From VAYN01 sp964540905 (lineage in GTDB: Bacteria > Actinomycetota > Thermoleophilia > Solirubrobacterales > 70-9): 13,606 nucleotides of DNA. Of the stretch, positions 5,985-12,605 are shown piece by piece; the stretch's first letter is position 1; every line of letters starts with the position of its first letter. Made by a program: the position numbers and the translations under genes. The stretch covers positions 1 to 13,606 of the forward strand of contig CAZIOS010000044.1 in NCBI GenBank assembly GCA_964540905.1, written 5' to 3'. Under the pieces are notes generated by a model. It was not told the DNA's origin. It ran no database searches and saw nothing but the letters and a program-made list of their open reading frames with translations.

Positions 5985-8215
5985 ACCCGCTGACCCTTCG
6001 TCTCAAGAACGTCGGTCGCTTCGCTGACCTGGAGATTGACCTGCCCGAAGGACTGCTCGCGGTCGTAGGTTCGAACGGATCAGGGAAATCTACGCTCGTC
6101 GGGGCGATCGAACTCGCGCTATTCGCCGATGGTTCACGCGACCTGGCCGGCTGTCTTTCGCCGTGGGCCGACCGGCTCGAGATCGAACTGACCTTCGAGC
6201 ATGGTGGCGAGACGTACCGGGTGCGCCGCGGCTACGTCGGCGGTGCGCGCGGGAAGGCAACGCTCGACTTCGATATCGGGGCCAGCGAGATTCTTGGCGA
6301 GGACGGCGACGAGCCGTGGGATACGTGGCAGCCGCTCACTCGCGAGAAGGCATCCGAGACCCAACTGCTGATCAACCGCACGATCGGCCTGTCACGTCGC
6401 ACGTTCGGCGCGTCCGCGTTCCTCGGTCAGGGCAACGCCGGCGCCTTCCCGGAAGCGACAGCGGCCGACCGGAAAGGGATGCTCGGCGAGATCCTCGACC
6501 CGCACGGCTTCTGGCCGCACGTCGCCGCGTGTGCTGGTGCGGAGCGGCGGAGTGCGGAGCAGTCGATCCTGGTCGCGCAGTCGCGGATCGCTGATGGCGA
6601 AGAGAAGACCTCGGCGCTTGCCGGGTTGGCGTCCGAGCACGCGACCACGACTGGGCTGGTTGAGAACTCCAGGGCGCTGGTCGCTTCCTATGAAGCCGAT
6701 GTGGCTACCGCCCAGGCGTCGCTTTCTGAGGCTCAGGCTGCGGCGGAGCGCGTGCGCACCCTGACAGCCGAACGGGACGCGGCCGCTCATGCCGAAAAGC
6801 GTGCTGGCGAAGACGCTAGGAACGCCGAGGTCGCCGCTGCTCTTGCCGTCTCAACACGCGAGGATCGAGACCGGTTGGATTCCCACGTCACCGTTGAGCA
6901 TCTTGAAGCGAAGGTCGAAGAGCAGCGCACGCTCACCGAAGCGCGCGCCGAGGCGATCCGGCGGCGGAACGCAGAAGTCATCACGCGCACCGGTGTCCTC
7001 GCCGAGATCGAACGGGTCGCGCAACAGGGCGTCGCCGACAAGACGAAGAGCGGCGAGCTCTACGCGCGCGCCGACGAACTGGAGGCGCACACCGGCGAGG
7101 CCCAGCATTGCCAGACCTGCGGTCAGTCCCTCGATGAACCTGACGCACGCCAGAAGGTGATCGACGGGCTACGCGACGAAGCGCTCGCGCACCAGTTGAA
7201 GGCGCAGGGTGCGCTCGCGAACGTCGAGACGCTCGAGCAGCGCGCCGCCGACCTGCTTGCGGTGATCGACACGATCATCGTCATTCCGGATCCGGGCGAT
7301 GAGAACTTCGCCGGTCTTCTTTCGCAGGCACGGAAGATGGAGGCGCGGCGGATCGAGCTCGGCGTGCTTATCCAGGGCTACGAGGAGAAGGCGGCACGGC
7401 TTGACGAGTTGCGCGAGGCGCACGAGGTTGCGGTGATCCGATTGTCGGAGTGCGAGACGCGGATGATCCAGTTCTCGCCGCCGCCGGACGTGAGGCAGTT
7501 GGCCGAGCAACTCGAAGCAGCCGCGCAACGCACACGCATGGCGCGCACCGCGCTCGCCGAGATCCAGCAGCGGCAAGCCCGGCTCGAACAGCAGATCGAA
7601 ACGCTCACCGAACTCGAAACCGCCGTAGCAACTTCACGAACTGAAGTGGCCGGCAAGCAGCGCGAGATCGACCTGCTCAAACTGGCCGAGCGCGCCTTCG
7701 GACGGGACGGCATCCCAGCCCTCATCGTCGAATCCGTCATCGGCGTCATCGAATCCGAAACGAACAGGCTGCTCGAAGCCATGCCGACCTCGGACGGCGA
7801 AACGTTCCGTGTAGAACTCCGCACACAGCGGGCGCTCAAGACCGCCGAGCATCTGAAGGAGACGCTCGATGTGATCGTGTATGACGCCGATGGCGAGCGA
7901 CCCTACGAGACCTACTCCGGCGGCGAGCAGGCCAGGCTGAACATCTGCCTGCGGATCGCGCTCGCGCTGCTGCTCGCCGACCGGCGCGGAGCCGAAAGCC
8001 GGCTCCTAGTTTGCGACGAGCTCGAGTACCTCGACCAGTTGGGGCAGGAGCAACTGATCGACGTGATCCAGTCCGTCAGCGGCCGCTTTGACCGGACGAT
8101 CGTGGTTTCTCACCATCCGGGGATCCGGGATGCGTTCGACAACACGCTGCGGATCGTGAAGGACAACGGGGTTTCTCGGGTGCTGTCCGACGACGACGGG
8201 ATGATGGCGGCATGA
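5981..8215 (+). CDS. sbcC: SbcC/Rad50-like ATPase subunit
   Basis: The 744-aa protein has the full SMC-like set: Walker A GSNGSGKST (residues 30-38), a Gln-containing region near FLGQGNAG, long coiled coils (about 200-370 and 385-600), a zinc hook HCQTCG with Cys377 and Cys380, the ABC signature SGGEQ (646-650), Walker B VCDELEYLD with Asp679-Glu680, and the H-loop His711 (VSHHPG). ATP-driven head closure controls the SbcD nuclease on DNA ends. It is shorter than E. coli SbcC (1048 aa), mainly in the coils, as is usual for phage forms. It starts in an ATGA overlap with the micro-ORF and ends in one with the HNH gene. Confidence 0.92.
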   Translation: MNPLTLRLKNVGRFADLEIDLPEGLLAVVGSNGSGKSTLVGAIELALFADGSRDLAGCLSPWADRLEIELTFEHGGETYRVRRGYVGGARGKATLDFDIGASEILGEDGDEPWDTWQPLTREKASETQLLINRTIGLSRRTFGASAFLGQGNAGAFPEATAADRKGMLGEILDPHGFWPHVAACAGAERRSAEQSILVAQSRIADGEEKTSALAGLASEHATTTGLVENSRALVASYEADVATAQASLSEAQAAAERVRTLTAERDAAAHAEKRAGEDARNAEVAAALAVSTREDRDRLDSHVTVEHLEAKVEEQRTLTEARAEAIRRRNAEVITRTGVLAEIERVAQQGVADKTKSGELYARADELEAHTGEAQHCQTCGQSLDEPDARQKVIDGLRDEALAHQLKAQGALANVETLEQRAADLLAVIDTIIVIPDPGDENFAGLLSQARKMEARRIELGVLIQGYEEKAARLDELREAHEVAVIRLSECETRMIQFSPPPDVRQLAEQLEAAAQRTRMARTALAEIQQRQARLEQQIETLTELETAVATSRTEVAGKQREIDLLKLAERAFGRDGIPALIVESVIGVIESETNRLLEAMPTSDGETFRVELRTQRALKTAEHLKETLDVIVYDADGERPYETYSGGEQARLNICLRIALALLLADRRGAESRLLVCDELEYLDQLGQEQLIDVIQSVSGRFDRTIVVSHHPGIRDAFDNTLRIVKDNGVSRVLSDDDGMMAA

Positions 8216-8628
8216 GCGGATCGGAGCACCACAACTGGCGCGGAGACAGTGTTGGATACCGCGCGCTCCACAACTGGGTCGAGAGGAAGCGCCCGCTGAC
8301 CGGAACCTGTCAGAAGTGCGGCCGGACGGGATGCAGAACCGAGAACGCGAACCTGAGCGGCGAATACCGGCGCGACCTCGACGACTTTCTCGAAATGTGT
8401 TCGCCGTGCCACAAGAACCTGCACCTCGGCCGTGCCGTTCCTGACCGCGAGTTCGTAGAAACGCTCCGCTCCGAACACGCATCGCTGCCTCGTCCCGGCC
8501 GTGGAACGCGCGTGTCGCGTGGCGCCCTAGCCGCGCTCGCGGCCAAACACGGCCTCGACGTTGAATACGCCAGGGCGATTATCAGAGGGAAAGTGGCCAG
8601 CTACGCACTTGGAGAAGGACATGAGTGA
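8212..8628 (+). CDS. HNH-type endonuclease with C-terminal helix-turn-helix
   Basis: The N-terminal 70 residues fit a phage HNH/zinc-finger pattern: NWRGDSVGYRALHNWVE, then CQKCG, an ENANLSGEYRRDLDDF stretch and CSPCHKNLH. Four Cys in two CxxC pairs would hold zinc, and the His residues around NLH are the likely active site. The C-terminal 40 residues (RGALAALAAKHGLDVEYARAI) look like a helix-turn-helix for DNA binding. Such genes are often free-standing homing endonucleases but can also be packaging or replication nucleases. Its position between sbcC and a block of shuffled small genes suits a mobile nuclease. It overlaps the sbcC stop by four bases and the next gene by eight. Confidence 0.65.
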   Translation: MSGSEHHNWRGDSVGYRALHNWVERKRPLTGTCQKCGRTGCRTENANLSGEYRRDLDDFLEMCSPCHKNLHLGRAVPDREFVETLRSEHASLPRPGRGTRVSRGALAALAAKHGLDVEYARAIIRGKVASYALGEGHE

Positions 8629-9052
8629 ACTGGACGATTTGCGGGCTGTGGTCGCCTCACTGAGAAACCAACGCGACCGGGCCGATGCACGGTACGTTCA
8701 GGCGCGGGCCGACCACCTCGAAGCCATTGACGCCAACACCGCTGCTGAGGCGCGTGTGGAAGCCCTGGAGGCTGGACTGCGAGAAGCCGACGAGTTCGTG
8801 CGGACGGCCAAGCACAAGTTCGAGTCCATCACGCCTGACTGGCCCGACTCTGGCGCGGTCAACGTATGGATTCACGAAGCAGAAGTCGTCCGCTTACACA
8901 CCCGTGCTGCTCTCGCTGCTGCCCTTCCTGAACGACAGACGGCTGGCCCTGGCTGCGAACGTCACCGTGGCGACCCGCACAACCTCTGCGAAGCGTGCTG
9001 GGCCGTCGAGCCTCCTGCTGCCCTCCATAACCCGCAGGAGACGAACCAGTGA
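8621..9052 (+). CDS. Coiled-coil protein with C-terminal Cys/His motif, apparent composite
   Basis: The start at 8621 is preferred to an in-frame start at 8561 because GGAGAAGG lies at 8611-8618. The first 60 residues form a coiled coil (MSELDDLRAVVASLRNQRDR onward). Next comes a helical part ending LAAALPERQ, a Cys/His-rich insert (CERHRGDPHNLCEACW) that could bind zinc, and a tail AALHNPQETNQ. The LAAALPERQ piece is repeated as the end of the next gene, and the AALHNPQETNQ tail is repeated as the end of the gene at 9354. The gene therefore looks like a fusion of two modules by recombination at repeated ends. No function is known. It overlaps the next start by four bases (GTGA). Confidence 0.68.
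   Translation: MSELDDLRAVVASLRNQRDRADARYVQARADHLEAIDANTAAEARVEALEAGLREADEFVRTAKHKFESITPDWPDSGAVNVWIHEAEVVRLHTRAALAAALPERQTAGPGCERHRGDPHNLCEACWAVEPPAALHNPQETNQ
8911..8938 (+). repeat. Gene-end cassette B, copy 1
   Basis: A 28-base sequence (positions 8911-8938) is identical to 9318-9345 and read in the same frame, giving LAAALPERQ in both proteins. Here it lies inside a gene rather than at its end. It shares CTGCTGCCCT and other positions with cassette A. Confidence 0.85.
9015..9052 (+). repeat. Gene-end cassette A, copy 1
   Basis: A 38-base direct repeat that matches 9574-9611 at 37 of 38 positions. It covers the last codons of one gene (AALHNPQETNQ), the CAGGAG ribosome site, and the GTGA overlap that starts the next gene. 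It is a complete stop-and-restart module. Confidence 0.88.
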
Positions 9053-9357
9053 CAGATAGGAGCGCTCCAGAGTCGCGCGAAGTAGCGCAGTTGCGAGTCG
9101 CGATGGAAGCGCTGGCCGAAAACCCGCACGTCTCGGAGAAGGACTTCGCCGCAGTCTGTGACGCGCACCTCGCGGTCAGCGTTGCCCTGTTCGACCGCCT
9201 CGACGTGATGAGCGAAGCCCTGCGCGAGTTGGAAGCCGTCCCGGACGCTGGCCCGTTCGCCAACAAGGGCGCGTGTCGAGCCTTCGCCGGGTACGTCCAG
9301 ACGGTCGCTCGTCGTGGTCTCGCTGCTGCCCTTCCTGAACGACAGGAGGAGAAGTGA
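9049..9357 (+). CDS. Small helical hypothetical protein, 102 aa
   Basis: The product is mainly helical, with an N-terminal run (REVAQLRVAMEALAENPHVS), a middle helix (HLAVSVALFDRLDVMSEALREL) and a tail LAAALPERQEEK. The tail is the cassette B peptide, also found inside the preceding protein. No cysteine pair or catalytic motif is seen. The GTG at 9049 follows GCAGGAG at 9034-9040 within cassette A, and the stop overlaps the next GTG (GTGA at 9354-9357). No function is assigned. Its helices are vaguely like the coiled-coil half of its upstream neighbour, so the two may be related by duplication. Confidence 0.66.
   Translation: MTDRSAPESREVAQLRVAMEALAENPHVSEKDFAAVCDAHLAVSVALFDRLDVMSEALRELEAVPDAGPFANKGACRAFAGYVQTVARRGLAAALPERQEEK
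9318..9345 (+). repeat. Gene-end cassette B, copy 2
   Basis: Identical over 28 bases to 8911-8938. Here it is the true 3' end of a gene, and its last bases begin the AGGAGGA ribosome site for the GTG at 9354. It is therefore a stop-and-restart module like cassette A. Confidence 0.85.
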
Positions 9358-9611
9358 GCTACCTCGTCGCACATCGCTACGGCCTAACGCGCGTGTCTCC
9401 GACTGCCCCGGAGCGCGAAGGTGGCTGGCGGCAGGTCTGGGAGCATCCCTCCGGGTTGCGTGCTGCGAAGAATCCCGCAACAGGCCGCTGGCACGTCACC
9501 GATGGACGCCGCGTTCTAGGCGAAGGGTTCTGTAGCAGCCTCCGCGCCGCCGCGCTGAGAATTGAGCGCACCGCTGCTGCCCTCCATAACCCACAGGAGA
9601 CGAACCAGTGA
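9354..9611 (+). CDS. Small hypothetical protein, 85 aa
   Basis: The family is not recognised. The protein is basic and Trp/Arg-rich in the middle (EGGWRQVWEHPSGLRAAKNPATGRWHVTDG). That stretch reads like a small antiparallel beta domain with repeated W-x(n)-P/G turns, followed by a helix (SSLRAAALRIER). It ends in the cassette A tail AALHNPQETNQ, identical to the end of the gene at 8621. The ribosome site AGGAGGA at 9345-9351 is very close to the GTG at 9354. The GTGA overlap at its end starts the next gene. A nucleic-acid-binding role would fit its charge but is a guess. Confidence 0.66.
   Translation: MSYLVAHRYGLTRVSPTAPEREGGWRQVWEHPSGLRAAKNPATGRWHVTDGRRVLGEGFCSSLRAAALRIERTAAALHNPQETNQ
9574..9611 (+). 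repeat. Gene-end cassette A, copy 2
   Basis: Matches 9015-9052 at 37 of 38 bases, 559 bases downstream, again spanning the last 11 codons, CAGGAG and the GTGA junction. Recombination between the copies would remove the genes at 9049 and 9354 cleanly and leave a working gene order. Confidence 0.88.
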
Positions 9612-9838
9612 GCGTGGAACTCAAGCCGATTCGCTCGGGCGGACTGATGCGCTGCTGCATCGCCACATTGGCCGAACACGCCGGAGAAGCACTCTCCGAG
9701 GCCGAAGGAACCGTCATCCCGTGCAACTACTGCTCGTCCTCGATGCGTGTCCGTGATGGCGCTTGGGAGTGGAACCACGACTACGACGGGCACGGAGAAT
9801 GGCCCGTCGCTCGCCCTCCTGCCGGAGAACAACCATGA
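9608..9838 (+). CDS. Small putative zinc-binding protein, 76 aa
   Basis: Cys16-Cys17 (LMRCCIATL) and Cys39/Cys42 (IPCNYC) could form one four-Cys zinc site around a helix (AEHAGEALSEAEG). After it comes an aromatic, acidic segment (GAWEWNHDYDGHGEW). The pattern of a CC pair and a later CxxC is seen in small phage proteins of unknown role. The GTG start lies in cassette A. The stop overlaps the ATG of the HNH gene (ATGA at 9835-9838), and the ribosome site GGAG at 9824-9827 lies within its last codons. Confidence 0.68.
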   Translation: MSVELKPIRSGGLMRCCIATLAEHAGEALSEAEGTVIPCNYCSSSMRVRDGAWEWNHDYDGHGEWPVARPPAGEQP

Positions 9839-10701
9839 GCGCGACCCTGCACGACCTCCGCGCCAACCTCGCCACCACCCGCGAGACCTACGGCCGCCGC
9901 TCGAGCCAAGCCGAACAAGCATTCAGCGAACTCGTCCGCTGCGCGGCAGCGAACGGAACACCGCTCGACGGGTTGCGCCACCACACCGCCAACGAGGCAG
10001 AACGGTTCTTCTCCTGGACGATCGCCGGCGTCGACGGCCACATCTACTGGGACGGCCCGAAGTCCTTCCGCCGCAACGACGGCATGACACGCACACCGCT
10101 CCGCTGGTGGTGGCAGCACAAATACGCGAATCTCGACAACTCCGATGATTTGGTTGTGAAATGCGGCGAGCGGAACTGCATCAACCCGGAGCACGCCACC
10201 AAGGAACGCATCCGCGGCGTCGCACGCCGATTCAGCGACGAATCGCTACTCGGCGCCCTGCAAGTCCTCGCGCAACGGCTCGGCTACACCCCGTCAACGA
10301 AAGACTGGGAACGCACCGGACGGCAACCCAGCTACTCGACATTCCAGCACCGGTGGGGAACCTGGGAGAACGCCACACGCGCAGCAGGCCTCGCGCCGAT
10401 CCGCAACGTGTTTCGCCGAACCAGCGCAGAGGATGTCCTCGCCGGCATACGCCTCGCACGCGAGATCGTCGGACACTGGCCTTCCTGGGATGAGTACGTG
10501 TCCTGTTGCGACCAGTTGAAAGCCGCCGGTCTACCGTCGACAATCACCGCGGCGATGCGGATCTACGGCTCCTACCCGAAAGCACGCGAGGCCGCAGGCG
10601 GGCCCGCGAGCTCGCACGCGGAAGGACGACAGCACGCCGACAACACGCAAGCCGCGAGAAACCAACTCGCGAGGACGCGCCAGCAACGGAAGGAACGGTG
10701 A
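9835..10701 (+). CDS. HNH homing endonuclease with two DNA-binding repeats
   Basis: The start at 9835 (ATGA overlap, GGAG upstream) is preferred to in-frame codons further back. Residues about 50-125 form an HNH nuclease domain with HIYWDG, WWWQHK and the core CGERNCINPEHA (110-121). Two copies of a homing-endonuclease-associated repeat follow. One is at about 134-187 (LLGALQVLAQRLGYTPSTKDW to GTWENATRAAGL) and one at 197-256 (VLAGIRLAREIVGHWPSWDEY to GSYPKAREAAGG); both end in the typical G-x-[WY] then A-x-x-A-A-G pattern. These repeats read DNA. The C-terminus is basic. It is probably a free-standing homing nuclease that spreads itself or nearby genes among related phages. Confidence 0.85.
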   Translation: MSATLHDLRANLATTRETYGRRSSQAEQAFSELVRCAAANGTPLDGLRHHTANEAERFFSWTIAGVDGHIYWDGPKSFRRNDGMTRTPLRWWWQHKYANLDNSDDLVVKCGERNCINPEHATKERIRGVARRFSDESLLGALQVLAQRLGYTPSTKDWERTGRQPSYSTFQHRWGTWENATRAAGLAPIRNVFRRTSAEDVLAGIRLAREIVGHWPSWDEYVSCCDQLKAAGLPSTITAAMRIYGSYPKAREAAGGPASSHAEGRQHADNTQAARNQLARTRQQRKER

Positions 10702-10702
10702 C

Positions 10703-11029
10703 CTGAAAAGTGCAGCACTCATCTTCGCGATCCTTGCTCTACACCACCACCCGAAGCCGCCACCCTGGCCGCACTGGTGGTACGCCGACGCCATGTGCAT
10801 CCACCGCCACGAGGGCGCTCTAAATGCGGCCACTGGCAACGGCTACGAGGGCGGCTGGCAATTCCTCAAGAGCACCTGGGTCAGCGTCGGCGGTCGTGTC
10901 TACCCGGACGGGCACTGGGCATCAGAGGCGCCGCCGCGCGAGCAGCTGTATCGCGTATGGCTGGTATGGCTTCGCGATCATCGGTCGTTTCGCGAGTGGG
11001 GAACTGCGCGCGCCTGCGGACTCCGCTAG
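10703..11029 (+). CDS. Rpf-like transglycosylase, non-standard start
   Basis: The C-terminal domain matches the resuscitation-promoting-factor/transglycosylase-like fold: catalytic Glu37 in HRHEG, the TGNGYEGGWQF core at 44-54, STW, and a Cys pair (Cys32 and Cys105) placed like the Rpf disulfide. It would cut the glycan of peptidoglycan outside the membrane. A hydrophobic start (KSAALIFAILAL) and a Pro/Trp linker precede it, as in a signal peptide or anchor. No ATG, GTG or TTG opens this frame before 10793, which would lose the signal. The call here uses CTG 10703, 8 bases after GGAAGGA at 10688-10694. Alternatively the start is GTG 10698 (GTGA overlap) and one base has been lost just after it. 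Its place in an early operon, away from the lysis genes, is odd. Confidence 0.65.
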   Translation: MKSAALIFAILALHHHPKPPPWPHWWYADAMCIHRHEGALNAATGNGYEGGWQFLKSTWVSVGGRVYPDGHWASEAPPREQLYRVWLVWLRDHRSFREWGTARACGLR

Positions 11030-11257
11030 ATGACCGCTGACGAGCGCGCCCACATCCGGGCGCTGATCCAACAAGCACGGCTCGAACGAGTCGCCCGCGA
11101 AGAACGCGTCGAAGCAGAAGAACGCACCTGCGCCCACTGCGGCGCTCCGATCCCGCCGGAACGCGTCGGCCGGGGGAAGTTCCGGGCGATCTACTGCAAG
11201 CCGACGCACCGCCAGTACGCCTACTACCGGCGCAAGCAGCGCGAGGCGACGGCGTGA
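11030..11257 (+). CDS. Small zinc-finger protein, 75 aa
   Basis: A basic helical N-terminus (residues 5-32, RAHIRALIQQARLERVARE) leads into a treble-clef-like zinc motif: Cys34 and Cys37 (CAHCGAPIP), then Cys56 and His60 (IYCKPTHR), with a C-terminal Arg/Tyr-rich helix. The shape is that of a small nucleic-acid-binding protein; no specific family is recognised. The ATG at 11030 directly abuts the previous stop, and the TGA overlaps the next GTG (11254-11257). Confidence 0.7.
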   Translation: MTADERAHIRALIQQARLERVAREERVEAEERTCAHCGAPIPPERVGRGKFRAIYCKPTHRQYAYYRRKQREATA

Positions 11258-11436
11258 GACTCCTCGACTGCACCCGCTGCGACGAGAAAGTCGAAGTGCA
11301 CGAGCTCCCCGTCGAATACCTCAACCCCGACCACTATGTCTGCGGCGACTGCCTGATCGCGGCGACCGACCTGCTCGAGGCGGAGCGCGGCTGGAAGATC
11401 GGTGAGCCGGTGCCCTACGGCGTCATCCCGTACTAG
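11254..11436 (+). CDS. Small zinc-ribbon protein, 60 aa
   Basis: Cys6/Cys9 (LDCTRC) and Cys30/Cys33 (YVCGDC) make a classic CxxC-CxxC zinc ribbon. An acidic helix (ATDLLEAERGW) and a Pro/Tyr-rich tail follow. Such ribbons bind nucleic acids or partner proteins; nothing more specific is visible. The GTG start overlaps the preceding stop by four bases. It ends only 3 bases before the DpdA-like gene and could belong to that cassette. Confidence 0.68.
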   Translation: MRLLDCTRCDEKVEVHELPVEYLNPDHYVCGDCLIAATDLLEAERGWKIGEPVPYGVIPY

Positions 11437-11439
11437 CCG

Positions 11440-12054
11440 TTGTTGATCCTCGTCCACACAGCTCACCCGCAAGCCGTCCAGCACGCCGGGCCAGGGTTCG
11501 GCCGGCTGCTCTCGCCCCGCCAGTTCTCACGGGTCGCCGACACCGCAGCCGCCGGCATCTCCTGGGCAGCCGACAACGACTGCTTCCAACGCCTCGACGT
11601 CGTCGCCTACCGGAAGATGCTCGAGGCTGTCCGTGACGTGCCGAACTGCCTGTTCGTGGTCGCCCCCGATGTCGTAGGCGACTGGCAGACGACCCGTTCG
11701 CGCTGGGATGAGTGGGTCGTCTGGTTGCGCATCATCGGCCAGCCGCCCGCCTACGTCGCCCAGGACGGCCAGCCGTGCGACAGCGTCCCGTGGGACGAGA
11801 TCGGGGCGCTCTTCATCGGCGGAACCACCGCCTTCAAACTCTCACCCGAAGCCGAACGGCTCGGCCGGGAAGCGAAACGACGCGGCCTGTGGCTGCACAT
11901 GGGACGCGTCAACAGCCGCAAACGCTTCGACTACGCGCGCGCCACAGGCTGCGACTCCATTGACGGCAGCAAGTTCTCCCGCTGGCGCAACACCTGGCTC
12001 CCGGAAGTTCTAGAGTGGCACACCGACCATCTACAAGAAAGGCTGGAAGCATGA
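11440..12054 (+). CDS. TGT-fold (DpdA-like) 7-deazaguanine transglycosylase
   Basis: The 204-aa protein keeps the tRNA-guanine transglycosylase landmarks in order. ADNDCFQ (Asp45, Phe49) takes the place of DSGGF/Y, whose Asp and aromatic bind the base. APDVVGD (Asp77) fits the second base-reading Asp. FIGGTT (125-130) corresponds to the GG loop. GCDSIDGSKFSR (Asp175) corresponds to GIDMFDCV, which bears the nucleophile. It is much shorter than bacterial TGT (about 370 aa) and has no CxCxxC zinc site, as in short phage relatives. Phage members of this family (DpdA) swap guanine in DNA for preQ0 or a derivative. It starts at TTG 11440 (or TTG 11443) with no clear ribosome site. It overlaps the transporter gene (ATGA), which strongly supports a 7-deazaguanine role. 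Action on tRNA is the alternative. Confidence 0.75.
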   Translation: MLILVHTAHPQAVQHAGPGFGRLLSPRQFSRVADTAAAGISWAADNDCFQRLDVVAYRKMLEAVRDVPNCLFVVAPDVVGDWQTTRSRWDEWVVWLRIIGQPPAYVAQDGQPCDSVPWDEIGALFIGGTTAFKLSPEAERLGREAKRRGLWLHMGRVNSRKRFDYARATGCDSIDGSKFSRWRNTWLPEVLEWHTDHLQERLEA

Positions 12055-12605
12055 AGCCCAGAACCCCATCCATCGCGATCTTCGCGCCGCTCGCCATCAT
12101 CTTCTTCGGGCTCGTGATCCTCGCGAACTGGCTCGCCTCCAAGTACACGATCACCGTCCCGTTCACCAACTACCTCGCCCCGGCCGGCACGCTCTGCATT
12201 GGCGGCGTGCTCGTGCTACGCGATTGGATGCAGCAGTTGAAGGGGCTGCTCTGGACGATGCCGATCGTCTACCTCGCCGGCCTCACATCCTGGCTTGTCG
12301 GAGACCTTGCCGGCTGGACAGGACTCGAAAAGATCGCCATCGCCTCAGTGATCGCGTTCTCCGTCAGCGAAACCGTCGAAGCGCTGATCTTCACCCCGCT
12401 GCGCAAGAAGCACCTGACCGCCGGCGTCGGTCTGAGCGCAACCGTCGGCAACGCGCTCGACTCGTACATTTTCCTCGCCATCGCGTTCGGCTCGCAGGCG
12501 TTCTTCTGGGGCAACTTCATCGGCAAGTTGGAGATGATCGCCATCGGAGTCGTCCTCACCGCCGGGCGCCGCTGGTTCTTCCCCGTCGAAGTGGCAACAG
12601 CGTGA
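12051..12605 (+). CDS. YhhQ/VUT-family 7-deazaguanine-precursor transporter
   Basis: The 184-aa integral membrane protein has about six hydrophobic helices (about 8-28, 42-57, 68-87, 92-107, 134-150 and 152-171). Family-like features are GTLCIGGVLVLRDWMQ after helix two, FSVSETVEALIFTPLR, and VGNALDSYIFLAIAFGS. VUT proteins (YhhQ, QPTR) take up preQ0 or preQ1 across the inner membrane. The in-frame codon at 12015 lies inside the upstream gene; ATG 12051 with AAAGG at 12038-12042 and an ATGA overlap is the better start. Its coupling to the DpdA-like gene is the key context: together they would salvage a base from outside and put it in nucleic acid. It ends in a GTGA overlap with the QueF-like gene. 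Confidence 0.75.
   Translation: MKPRTPSIAIFAPLAIIFFGLVILANWLASKYTITVPFTNYLAPAGTLCIGGVLVLRDWMQQLKGLLWTMPIVYLAGLTSWLVGDLAGWTGLEKIAIASVIAFSVSETVEALIFTPLRKKHLTAGVGLSATVGNALDSYIFLAIAFGSQAFFWGNFIGKLEMIAIGVVLTAGRRWFFPVEVATA

Noticed and set aside
8911..9611. CRISPR-like array
   Set aside because: Only two copies of each repeat, spaced 407 and 559 bases apart, and they lie at gene ends rather than between spacers.
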